A stretch of 21,747 nucleotides of DNA from Chara braunii (lineage: Eukaryota > Streptophyta > Charophyceae > Charales > Characeae), in assembly GCA_003427395.1 (NCBI GenBank), contig BFEA01000027.1:957645-979391 (forward strand), read 5' to 3'. The notes beneath the pieces are model-generated. The model was not told where the DNA came from, did not search any database, and saw only the letters and a program-made list of their open reading frames with translations. Positions 9,743 through 17,409 of the stretch are shown here, one piece after another. A program made the translations under genes and the position numbers. The stretch's first letter is position 1, and the number at the start of each line of letters is the position of its first letter.

Positions 9743-9746
9743 TTCA

Positions 9747-9778
9747 CAACTGTTCATGGGTGTACCAACTGATGCTCC
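9747..9778 (-). mobile_element. tRNA-derived SINE family copy, 5' fragment
   Basis: Minus strand AGTTGGTACACCCATGAACA is the start of the family, fused to the tRNA-like module at 9654. Confidence 0.4.
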
Positions 9779-10182
9779 AATCTATTTGTGGGGAGTAGCA
9801 CGTGCTGGGAATTGGGCCCAGCGTCCCATATGAAAATATACACATATTATGTACTATTAACCAAACTTGCAAGCGGACGCCGTCCGGGGGGCTCCGCACA
9901 TGTGGCAGATCGCCGGACCGGACCCGTGCGGCGCACGAATGTGCACCCGACGACCAGTTACGCCCCACCCCCCCCCAAAAAAAAAAAAACTAGCTTTGTG
10001 ATCCTCGCTCCCCTTCTTCCTGCTTTGTGAACAGATCGTGGGGGGTACATGGAGCATATGTACCCCATCAAGAGTACGCGGCAGCGCATCTTCCTTCATT
10101 TTCTCCATCCTCTCTCCCCTGCCTTGGTGTTCTCGCATCCTTTTTCCCTCCTGGCCTTAACCTTCCTCTATCCATTTCATTT

Positions 10183-10188
<6 letters not shown>

Positions 10189-10213
<25 letters not shown>

Positions 10214-10216
10214 AAA
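10189..10216 (+). repeat. Poly(A) tract
   Basis: About 28 A at the end of an unrecognised C/T-rich segment. No target-site duplication seen. Confidence 0.7.
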
Positions 10217-10277
10217 CATTTCCCTCCTTTCTTCCTTTTGTGTAGAATTATTTTATCATTTTCATTTGATTGCATAC

Positions 10278-10347
10278 GACTCGAACTTGGGTCTGTGTTT
10301 CAACTGTTTGTGGGTGTGCCAACTGTCAGTGAGCTATAGGCTCGTTG
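10278..10347 (-). mobile_element. tRNA-derived SINE family copy (best)
   Basis: Minus strand has TAGCTCAC, then AGTTGGCACACCC, then TGAAACACAGACCCAAG and TTCGAGTC. Related pieces lie at 6412, 7748, 8120 and 9747. Confidence 0.55.
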
Positions 10348-10606
10348 AGTCGTTGTTCATTTCCCTCCGTCCATTCGTTCAATTCGTGATCCTTTCAATG
10401 ATGTTCTGTTGGCCTCCGTCCACCACTCAACCATCTGCATGCATTTGGACACCTTTTTTTTCCGGACCACGTGCATTCGGAGGAGTGCAACATTGTGAAA
10501 TCTATCGGAGGGACGATTCTGAGCTCCAGATACATGTATAGAGTGTTGTGTAGTGAAGCGAGGCCTTATGCGTCGGAGTTTGCATACCTTGTCATCATTC
10601 CTCGAC

Positions 10607-11698
10607 TCAGGTCGTCAGGATGTCAGGGAACGCCATTAACGTTGTCCCAACGACTTTGGCCTTCGAATCGGGGAAGCACTCGAATCCGGGCCTGGCGGAG
10701 ACCTTTCCGGTCTTGTCGACCTCCAACGGATACGGCATCAAGTGCGCCACCATATCCACCGGCTCCGATTGCACATACAGCTGCCAGTTTCGCTCTGCCA
10801 TCTCCTGCACCTTGCGTACACACTTGACTTTCCAAGGAGACAAAAACTCTTTCTCAACCGAGCCCAAGTGCTCCGCCCACAGACTCATTCGGAAACCGTG
10901 AACTGCACCTTTAGGAACCTTGAACTTGGGGTCTTCACTATTCGTCGACGGCTTCTTCAGTGCATCCTTGTCAGGGAAAAGGTAATGCGGTTGCAGGGCG
11001 CCGATCGCAATCTCGGTGTCGCGGGCACCATCCATCGAACGCTGATTGATGTTCGCCGACCCGACAATGATGTAGTCATCGTCGACAATCATCATCTTCG
11101 AATGAACGTAAATCATCATCCGTCGATTCTTCTGTGCCTCCTTGTACATGGGCTCAGCATCCGTTATTGGGGTTTTGGGGGCAAGCTCAATATCCGGGCC
11201 TTTCACTGTCTCTCTCACGCCTACGCAAAAGAAATTGAGGTAATCTGTCGGATGCTCATCGTAGCGCTCCGCCGTCCTAAGTGCATCGGCAATAATCTTG
11301 TACATCATCTTCATGGTGTTGTACTGCCACCGCAGCATTTCTTGAAGGGGCGAGGAGGGGGTGAGATGCGGATCTCCCTCCGGATACATAGGCACAAGGA
11401 TGTAAGCTCCAAATGGCTCACCTTCTCTAATTTTGGCAGCTATCTTCAGTGCTATTTCCACCGGAATGGTGTGGTATGATCCTGCGGACTGCGAATCCTC
11501 CCACATATGACAACTTCCCATGAAGTACTGGTTCTCGATGTAGATGAATCGCTCTGCGTTCCGGATTGCCTCGATGTACGCATTCTGAATGCTGCGGTCG
11601 ATGACCTCGTTCTTCCGGCTCACCAAACCCATCCTCACCGCCTCTCTAGGATTCTCAGGCAACCCAACCACTGACTGGTTATCGATAGACCGGAACAG
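10607..11698 (-). CDS. Plant-type C2 phospholipase D, C-terminal exon (second HKD motif, stop)
   Basis: Continues the gene in phase 0: ETWHVQ joins directly to LFRSIDNQ, the highly conserved junction of plant PLDs. The acceptor is TTCAG before CTG TTC CGG, preceded by a pyrimidine-rich stretch. The exon gives 363 codons. It contains FIYIENQYF, the HPTDYLNFF stretch, the second catalytic motif VHSKMMIVDD (His codon at 11104, Asp ending at 11081) followed by GSANINQRSMDGARDTEIA, and ends in ILTT, the usual PLD C-terminus, with a TGA stop. Total visible coding length is 811 codons, consistent with a family length of about 810-870 once the first exon is added. Both HKD motifs are intact and no frameshift is seen, so the gene appears functional in this part. 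Upstream GTG or ATG choices for this exon would be artefacts of the intron. Confidence 0.95.
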   Translation of the reverse strand: MFRSIDNQSVVGLPENPREAVRMGLVSRKNEVIDRSIQNAYIEAIRNAERFIYIENQYFMGSCHMWEDSQSAGSYHTIPVEIALKIAAKIREGEPFGAYILVPMYPEGDPHLTPSSPLQEMLRWQYNTMKMMYKIIADALRTAERYDEHPTDYLNFFCVGVRETVKGPDIELAPKTPITDAEPMYKEAQKNRRMMIYVHSKMMIVDDDYIIVGSANINQRSMDGARDTEIAIGALQPHYLFPDKDALKKPSTNSEDPKFKVPKGAVHGFRMSLWAEHLGSVEKEFLSPWKVKCVRKVQEMAERNWQLYVQSEPVDMVAHLMPYPLEVDKTGKVSARPGFECFPDSKAKVVGTTLMAFPDILTT

Positions 11699-13308
11699 CT
11701 GAACGGACACAAGGGGGAATGAACCAAGTTAGACTGGTGTCCGAGTTGGTGCGATGTACATCCCAGTTGTGGCAAGCGATTGGCAAGCCATTAAAAAGCT
11801 CGTGCAAAGTTCGACAAAAAACAGGCATAAAGGTGGTGGAAAGACAGCCAACAAATGCTCCAGCAATGACTTCGACAACCGCCCTTGTCCAACCACACAC
11901 GCACAGTCAGCTCAAAACTTTCAGCGGCTCTGGGCAACCAGACCAAAATGGCTGGCAGCACCAACCAGCCAAAAACAACAAAAACAAAAACAAAAACAAA
12001 AACAAAAACAAAAACAGAAACAGAAACAAAAACAAAAACGCCATGCCGACGTTTCTGCAAAGCTTATTGCGTAAGGGGCCCGGATGCACTCTGGTGACTT
12101 AAGGCATCCACAAAGTGGCACAAGCATTGAACTCGCTAGTCGCAACTATTCAGAAAAAGAAAATGGGGGTTGTTTAAACTTTAACGCATCCCCAAACATT
12201 TAGCTCAAAGACAACGATACTGACAAACGGAAGAAAAAACAAACGAACAAGCAGTAACATTTACTGCTCAGACAATTTGGGGGGGGGGGTTAGTTGGGGT
12301 CGGAAAAAGAAAATGGGCTTGTTCATTTGCTTTTTCTTCCGTTCAACAATAACGATGACAATGATGATGATGCTGATGAACGAAAACGATGCATAATTGT
12401 GACAACCATTATGATGATGACCAAAGATGGTGGGCAATGGTCCTGAGGTGTCGAACCGCTGCTAAGGTAGTAACATACGACCACAACGGCGAAAACCAGG
12501 GAAAAAATGACACCCGCAAAGAGGCAAGAAAACCAGAGAAAAAATGACAAAGTGTTTCACACTCAACATTTACTGACAATGGAGTTTGACTTCCAAAAGT
12601 CAAACTCGTCGTTGACGTTTTGAAGAAGCTCAAACACCATTGTCGACTTCTGACAAGAAAAAGAAGCAAGGAGGAGGAGGAGGAGGAAGAAGAAGAGGAA
12701 AAAGAGGAAGAAGAAGAGGAAGGAGAAGAAGAAGCAGAGAGAAAGAGAGAGGCAGTTGCATCGTGCTCATCATATGGGTGTGACCATCAGAAGAAGAAGA
12801 AGAAGAGAGAAAGAGAGAGGCAGTTGCATTACGCTTATCAAATGGGTGCGACCATCATCCACGTCAAGCATCAGGGATGGGACATGACAGCGCAGCAGTT
12901 GTTCGAATATGCAGAATGAAGAGAAATCAAAAGCAGAATGAAGAGAAATCAAAATGATTATTTAACCAAGTAAAGGCATCAGTTTGTTTTGCTACTTGGT
13001 CAGTTTCAAGAAATGGTTACCGTTGACGACTCACCCACGCCTCTCCACGTTATGGCCTGCGGAGAGCCTGAGACAGTGGCATTGCTTTTTTGATGTTTTT
13101 CATATCCGGAAGGATGTGCCACGGCTCTTTTTCTTCTTCTTCTTTTTTTTAACCAAGTAAAAGCATCAGTTTTTGCTACTTCGTTAGCCTGAGACTGCAT
13201 ACCCAGTTTCCAGCTGTTATAACGAAAGCACCGACTCTTTTTTTTTTTTCTTTCTTTTTCCCACATGGTTAACAGATTGATGCCCAAAACAGGCGGCAGC
13301 CCACATAC
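11699..13308 (-). other. Phospholipase D intron, 1610 nt
   Basis: Bounded by GTATGT at its 5' end (13308) and TTCAG at its 3' end (11699), and supported by perfect joining of conserved protein sequence. It is filled with simple sequence: an AAAAAC-type tract (about 11970-12040), GAT/GAA-rich stretches, a purine GAG/GAA block (12666-12760), a 68-bp-period duplication (24 identical bases at 12737 and 12805, with similar flanks), and a second direct repeat beginning AACCAAGTAAA (near 12965 and 13151). No gene is seen on either strand. Confidence 0.9.
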
Positions 13309-14652
13309 CTGCACATGCCATGTCTCAGGGTCTTCGTCCGAGGACACGGGCTGGGGCCCCAATATGGCACTCCCTGGTGTACCAATTGGAATGAGATCTA
13401 TATTGTAAAGGGCAGCTTGTTTCCGCCACCTTTGCTGGAAGTTCTCTAGGACATCCCATGCAATCGGCCCTTCGACTTTTGCGTGGATGTCGTGCCATGG
13501 CTGTCTTGGCCCTCCCTTGTCAAGGGAGGGCGATCCTGCCACACTTCCTTGGTAGAAGTCGTCCTTGTGCCATGTCCGCAATGTCGAGAAGGGATAATGC
13601 CCGGGAGTGTCGAATCGGCCGTCGGTCACGTCCAGTCCTCCAACAAAGGCGACCAATCTCCTGTTCCCTCTGTGTCCTTCCACATCAGGTGTCCATTTCC
13701 ATTTCTTACCCCCTCTCGTCGGTTGGTCAAACATGGGGGCGTCAACAACAATTGTCTTTTGGTGGTGTGTAAACATCATTGCTTTTGAGCCTTTGAAAAC
13801 GCCAAAGTCGTAGTTGCGGGTGGCGAGCACGCATCGCACTTGAGTGCTCTTGAAGAATTCCATGGTTTGCTCATCATGCGTTTTCATCGCGCCACCTCCC
13901 GTCACAATAGTCGACGTTCGGTCATCCCAAACAAGCAACAGCACGCGAACACCCTCCGCCGCCTTGCGCTTCAGCAGTTCGCCCAACCGAAGATCTTGCG
14001 CGCCTTGGATCATTCTGTTCTCATCTCTTATCAAGGTGACATCAGTGTAAACGGACCACCCAGTGATGTATATAAGATGCTTGGCATCCACAATGGCTTT
14101 ATGAACATCCTCCCAAGCCCGTTCATGATGATAAACCTGCGACCCGGAGAGCGGGATCTCCGGCAACCGCCCGTCTTCCACATGCGCATCCTGATAGAGA
14201 GTGACACGGCAACCTCTGCGCTGCTTGAAGAACGCATTCTGCACCTCTTTCTCCCCCCCCAGCAGCCTGGCCATCCACTCCTTCCTCATGCTTCTTTTCA
14301 GCAAGGGCCTGTACTCTATGCTCAATCTCATCCTTGCACTAGGGTGTTTCTGACCGGACCCGTCCATCATCTCAAACCAGCCTTTATAGTCACGCCCAGC
14401 CAGCAAGTCGTGCACGGGAAGCTTGACCTGCGCCAGGACCACATGGTCGACAAATAACTTGTTGCGGATCTCAATCGTCACATCAGACGCAAAGTGTGCA
14501 ACATAGATATGGAACACTTCATCCCATTGCGGGTCCGACGTGTTTCTAGAGAAGCTGGTTCGGGCAACATCGGTCTGCCCGACACGGATGTAAGCATAAA
14601 GCTCCACATCCTTCCCTGCTCCTCCGATGTAGGTGTCCAGCGTCGTCTTGAC
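13309..14652 (-). CDS. Plant-type C2 phospholipase D, N-proximal exon (C2 domain and first HKD motif)
   Basis: Encodes 448 codons of a C2-type phospholipase D, which hydrolyses membrane phospholipids to phosphatidic acid and a free head group at membranes. About the first 115 residues are the C2 domain without its N-terminal strand. The Ca2+-independent landmarks that follow are typical: a WDDRTS stretch, then the first catalytic HxKxxxxD motif (THHQKTIVVD, 13741-13764), then GGPRQPWHDIH and EGPIAWDV, all conserved in plant PLDs. The exon ends in ETWHVQ followed by a canonical donor (CAG then GTATGT). The ATG at 14656-14658 is not a start: it lies in ATGCAG, which works as the 3' splice acceptor before GTC AAG, and family proteins have about 40-60 more residues upstream. 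That first exon was not found. Subclass is unclear, with both alpha-like and beta/delta-like features. Strand-opposite open frames over this exon are shadows. Confidence 0.95.
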
Positions 14653-14799
14653 CTGCATGACATGTCATGATTGTCATCAGAAAACCCAGACAAGGCCGAA
14701 AATGGAACCACGCATCAGTGGAGTGAGACAAGCCACAGTGTACCGAACACTCTCTCGGGTTGTTACTAAAAAAAAAAAAAAAAAAGAAGCATGCATCAA

Positions 14800-14855
14800 T
14801 GGAGTCAGACAACCAAAAAAAAAAAAAAAAAAAAAAAAAATGGAGTCAGACAACC
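14800..14855 (+). mobile_element. Poly(A)-only insertion with 15-bp target-site duplication
   Basis: TGGAGTCAGACAACC at 14800-14814 and again at 14841-14855 flank 26 consecutive A. The duplicates are identical. Either a fully 5'-truncated retroinsertion or an expansion at a tandem-unit boundary. Confidence 0.5.
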
Positions 14856-14923
14856 CATGATACAACCTTGTTGTATGTCGACTGAGCAAAACAATGCCTT
14901 CAGGCACTCAGCCATACCCCCCC

Positions 14924-15062
14924 GGAAAAACGGGATTTGAACACGCGACTTCTGGCGGCCCAAAATGGTAGCACTCGTTAATGGAGTCCGACAACCGATG
15001 ATACAATCTTGTTGTATGTTGATTTAGCAAACCAATGCCTTCAGCAACTCCGCCGTACCTCC
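14924..15062 (-). repeat. tRNA-Ser(GCU)-like tandem unit, best copy
   Basis: On the minus strand: 5' GGAGGTA, a serine-type D region, an anticodon loop TTGCTAA (anticodon GCU at 15026-15028), a long variable arm with a perfect 6-bp stem (ATACAA/TTGTAT, 15001-15017), and a 3' T-arm/acceptor ending GTTTTTCC at 14924. About 60 extra nucleotides sit between the variable arm and the last T-arm. It resembles plant organellar trnS-GCU from memory. The acceptor helix has about five pairs of seven. The insertion makes function as a tRNA doubtful. Confidence 0.55.
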
Positions 15063-15165
15063 TGGGAAAAATGGGATATGAACACGCGACTTCTGGCGGC
15101 CGAAAATTGTAGCACGCATCCATGGAGTCGCACGAGGCCAAAAATGGAAGCATACATATCAAGGG

Positions 15166-15450
15166 AGGCAGAGGATGGAGTGATGGTTTTGTGTAGGCAC
15201 TCGATGAATGCATCTGACTGCCATTGCAGCCACATGCTATTGAAAAGTACTTGTCTTTGTTTGTCCATTTAAAAAAAAAAAAAAAAAAAAGGGAGATGAT
15301 CAAGGAAACCTCAAGAGCATGCAGATGCTGCACCCATCACCAACCATCAAACGCAGTGCCGTGCAGTGCCGTGCACCTTTCAATTAAACCACCAAACACG
15401 GTGAGTGTAAATTTCAATTACACCACCCCTATACCTTAAGCTATAGCCCT
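15166..15450. other. No supported gene
   Basis: A poly(A) run at 15269-15290 and CAGTGCCGTG repeated near 15354. I looked for the missing phospholipase D first exon here and did not find it. Confidence 0.4.
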
Positions 15451-15455
15451 GGGGT

Positions 15456-15614
15456 GAGGTTCCCCATGCAAAGAGGATTGGAATGAATGCCTGAATCTGG
15501 ATGCATTTTCGGAAAAGTGCAGAAAATCGCAACATATCAGTTTTTTCTGCATCTCTCCATAAAACACATCCTTAATCAGGCACTTAATCCAATCCTCTTT
15601 GCTTCTGGGACCTC
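15456..15614. mobile_element. 159-bp inverted-repeat element (MITE-like), second copy
   Basis: Same termini and arms as the element at 7575 (GCAAAGAGGATTGGA near the left, TCCAATCCTCTTTGC near the right). Outer flanks are GGGGTGAGGT and CCTCGCCCC. Confidence 0.7.
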
Positions 15615-15850
15615 GCCCCTGGTTGCCAGGAGGCCCATCCTTTTTTTTTGCAGTTCATGCATTGGATCGACGATCTGACAGACAGTTTGTTTCCCTATCT
15701 ACAGCTTTGTCCTGATCCAGCTGCCGCAGGACGATAGGGGTCTGTGCAGGCTCTACCTGGGCAGGCCCGGGCAAGATGCCAGCCAGTCCGAGTGTTAACT
15801 TAAAAAAAAAAAACGCAAAAAAAGTCCAGGAAAAAAAATAAAAAATGCTT

Positions 15851-15932
15851 GTGGCTGGTGGCTCAGCGGTTAGAGCACCGGTTCGAAATGCACATTGTGG
15901 TACGAGGTTGCGGGTTCAACAACTCCGTTGCC
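15851..15932 (+). repeat. tRNA-derived SINE-like head
   Basis: A D-arm of GCTC AGCGGTTA GAGC pairs perfectly and matches an RNA polymerase III A box. A B-box-like GGTTCAACAAC follows at about 15913. The anticodon arm is degenerate, so this is a tRNA-like relic or SINE promoter, not a tRNA gene. Confidence 0.5.
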
Positions 15933-15998
15933 TCGCGCACGTACACCGACGGCACTTTCATAGCGCACAAGCCATTCCCCCCGCCCCCCNCCCCCCCC

Positions 15999-16048
15999 CC
16001 CCTTGGGCGACGCATTATACAGACACTCCCTGCGCACAGCCCAAGGGG
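15999..16048 (+). repeat. C-tract hairpin, copy 1 (CCCCTTGGGC / GCCCAAGGGG)
   Basis: A poly(C) stretch runs into a perfect 10-bp inverted repeat with a 30-nt loop; the inner sequence includes a GACACTCCCTGCGCAC stretch shared with copy 2. An N sits at 15990 in the C run. Confidence 0.75.
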
Positions 16049-16367
16049 TCTAGGTCCATGGTTGTAGTATGCTGGATACGGCCATAGGAGGGCTGCTTGT
16101 ATGCTTGGTCTTAGGGGGGTCTGATGATCGGGGCCTTATCTTTGTCACCACCATGGGCCGGGGGGGGGGGGGGAAAAGGTAGATTAAGGGGAGAAGGGTA
16201 GACTAAGGGGGGTAAGCGCTTAATTGCACCCTTGTTCCACCCTTCTCTCACTCACTTGTTCCCTTTTGCTCACTGCCTCGCTCCCTCTCTCACTTGCTCA
16301 CTCACTCATTCCTTCATGCTTACCCCTTTCCCCCCTCCCCCCCTCCTCCTTCCCCTCCCCCCTCCCC

Positions 16368-16430
16368 CCCCTTGGGCGACCCATGCTAAGGTAAGCTTAT
16401 ACGGACACTGCCTGCGCACCGCCCAAGGGG
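16368..16430 (+). repeat. C-tract hairpin, copy 2 (CCCCTTGGGC / GCCCAAGGGG)
   Basis: The same 10-bp stem as the copy at 15999 with a 43-nt loop, again preceded by a C-rich tract and followed at once by the 95-bp TATA repeat. A stretch like GACACTGCCTGCGCAC is shared between the loops. Confidence 0.75.
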
Positions 16431-16432
16431 TN

Positions 16433-16527
16433 GGGCCCTTGGCCCTGTATAAAACTATCGGAAACCTGATACCTCTGCATGGCCACTTGGACCCTCCGCT
16501 CTGTCAGCTTCGTCAGTCTGTACTAGT
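16433..16527 (+). promoter_or_regulatory. 95-bp direct repeat with TATA box, copy 1
   Basis: Identical over 95 bases to 16696-16790. Contains TATAAAA at 16448-16454 after GGCCCTG. It follows the second C-tract hairpin directly. Copy 1 is followed by a divergent, purine-rich tail. Confidence 0.6.
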
Positions 16528-16695
16528 GTTCGGAAAAGTCCGGGCAAAGAAAAAAGAATAAAAGAAAGAAGAAGAAGGGGGGGGGGGGTTACAGAAGGTT
16601 TACAGGGGGGAGGGGGAGGCGGGGGGTAAAGTGTAGACTAAGGGGAGAGTTTACTGCCTAGAGCATTGATACCTATAACAATAGAGTCGTTCATA

Positions 16696-16790
16696 GGGCC
16701 CTTGGCCCTGTATAAAACTATCGGAAACCTGATACCTCTGCATGGCCACTTGGACCCTCCGCTCTGTCAGCTTCGTCAGTCTGTACTAGT
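16696..16790 (+). promoter_or_regulatory. 95-bp direct repeat with TATA box, copy 2 (possible promoter of the OTU/RING gene)
   Basis: Perfect second copy, 263 bp downstream of the first, with TATAAAA at 16711-16717. It lies about 370 bp before the first recognised exon of the OTU/RING candidate and on the same strand. Downstream are a short upstream reading frame starting at 16742 and a good-context ATG (GCCATGG) at 16804, but no coding exon could be linked to them with confidence. Confidence 0.5.
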
Positions 16791-17082
16791 CCGTGGGGGT
16801 GCCATGGTGAAGACTACGGAGGGGCCCATCTTGGGGGGGGTTATCCTACGGACACACTGGGTGTTCGTACGGGGTAGGGGCTGGGCACTTCTTCATCCCA
16901 CAGGGGTCTCACGATGCCTGTGGGTGGTGCTTTATCCAGGCTGGTGACCATCGGAATTCCCATTGAGGGAATTAGTTGGGACTGTGAGTCCTTGGGGAGC
17001 CTTGGTTACGAAAGGCATCATGCTTAGGATAGGGGAGGGCGGGATATCGCATCTTAGTACAAGGGTCGTTCGCTGCCCGTAG

Positions 17083-17203
17083 AGTCTGCGGGATGAGGCA
17101 CAGATGGGGGATGACCATATATACGGGGACCCCACCTATGCCCAGGCCGTCCTTCACATTAGAGTTAGGGTACTATCTGCGCGAAGACATTCGGGTCAAT
17201 CCG
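17083..17203 (+). CDS. Candidate OTU-like cysteine protease exon (upstream of RING exon)
   Basis: Read from AGT in phase 0, this gives 40 codons with a spare G. The acceptor before it is pyrimidine-rich (TTCGCTGCCCGTAG) and the donor after it is strong (CCG then GTAAGTG). The peptide contains MGDDHIYGDPTYAQAVLHIRVRVLSA, here split as MGDDHIYGDPTYAQ and AVLHIRVRVLSA. This pattern, a G-D pair, then Q-A in a helix, then an I-R-V-x-V-L-S strand, resembles the middle of OTU-family deubiquitinases (WGDxxTLQAAAxxxGVKIxVL). Phase and content together support a real exon. The catalytic Cys exon is not secured, and no family search was possible. A stop lies immediately upstream in this frame and downstream of the donor, so the exon limits are constrained by splicing. 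Confidence 0.45.
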
Positions 17204-17409
17204 GTAAGTGTTGGCGCAGATGACGACTTGCAATCTGAGCATTAGCATAGGTCATGGCATCATGGTGCCACTTTGAGGTGACGGGCACCCCCTGAGGCCG
17301 AGGCCTGGCATTCACCCTCTACTACACCCTGGACCTTTATATAGCCCGCCTCCTGAAGGTAGGGAGTAACTATACTACCTCAGGAGGCTTTACTGTAAAT
17401 GTCTTACAG
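17204..17409 (+). other. Inferred intron between the OTU-like and RING-like exons, 206 nt
   Basis: Starts GTAAGTG and ends TTACAG, with CTGTAAAT as a possible branch site about 15 nt before the acceptor. The frame is blocked by a TGA if read through. Splicing restores phase (1 base plus 2 bases), the main reason to prefer this model. Confidence 0.4.

Larger units (their letters stand above)
14691..15165 (-). repeat. Tandem 141-bp tRNA-Ser-like array
   Basis: The landmark TGGAGTC recurs at 14841, 14982 and 15123, an exact period of 141. Partial units lie at both ends (14691-14815 and 15123-15165). Adjacent units are joined acceptor end to acceptor start, so head to tail. The array lies just upstream of the phospholipase D exon. 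Confidence 0.7.

Noticed and set aside
10742-11479. 245-codon plus-strand open frame
   Set aside because: It lies antisense to the conserved phospholipase D exon and has no recognisable motifs.
12973-13308. C-terminal extension of the first phospholipase D exon after ETWHVQ
   Set aside because: This is read-through into the intron; conserved sequence continues at 11698 instead.
13840-14457. 205-codon plus-strand open frame
   Set aside because: Antisense shadow of the phospholipase D C2 exon.
14656-14658. ATG as phospholipase D start
   Set aside because: It overlaps a splice acceptor (ATGCAG), and the family needs more N-terminal C2 sequence.
16666-16947. 93-codon plus-strand open frame
   Set aside because: Starts inside the TATA repeat and has no family resemblance; it may be leader sequence.
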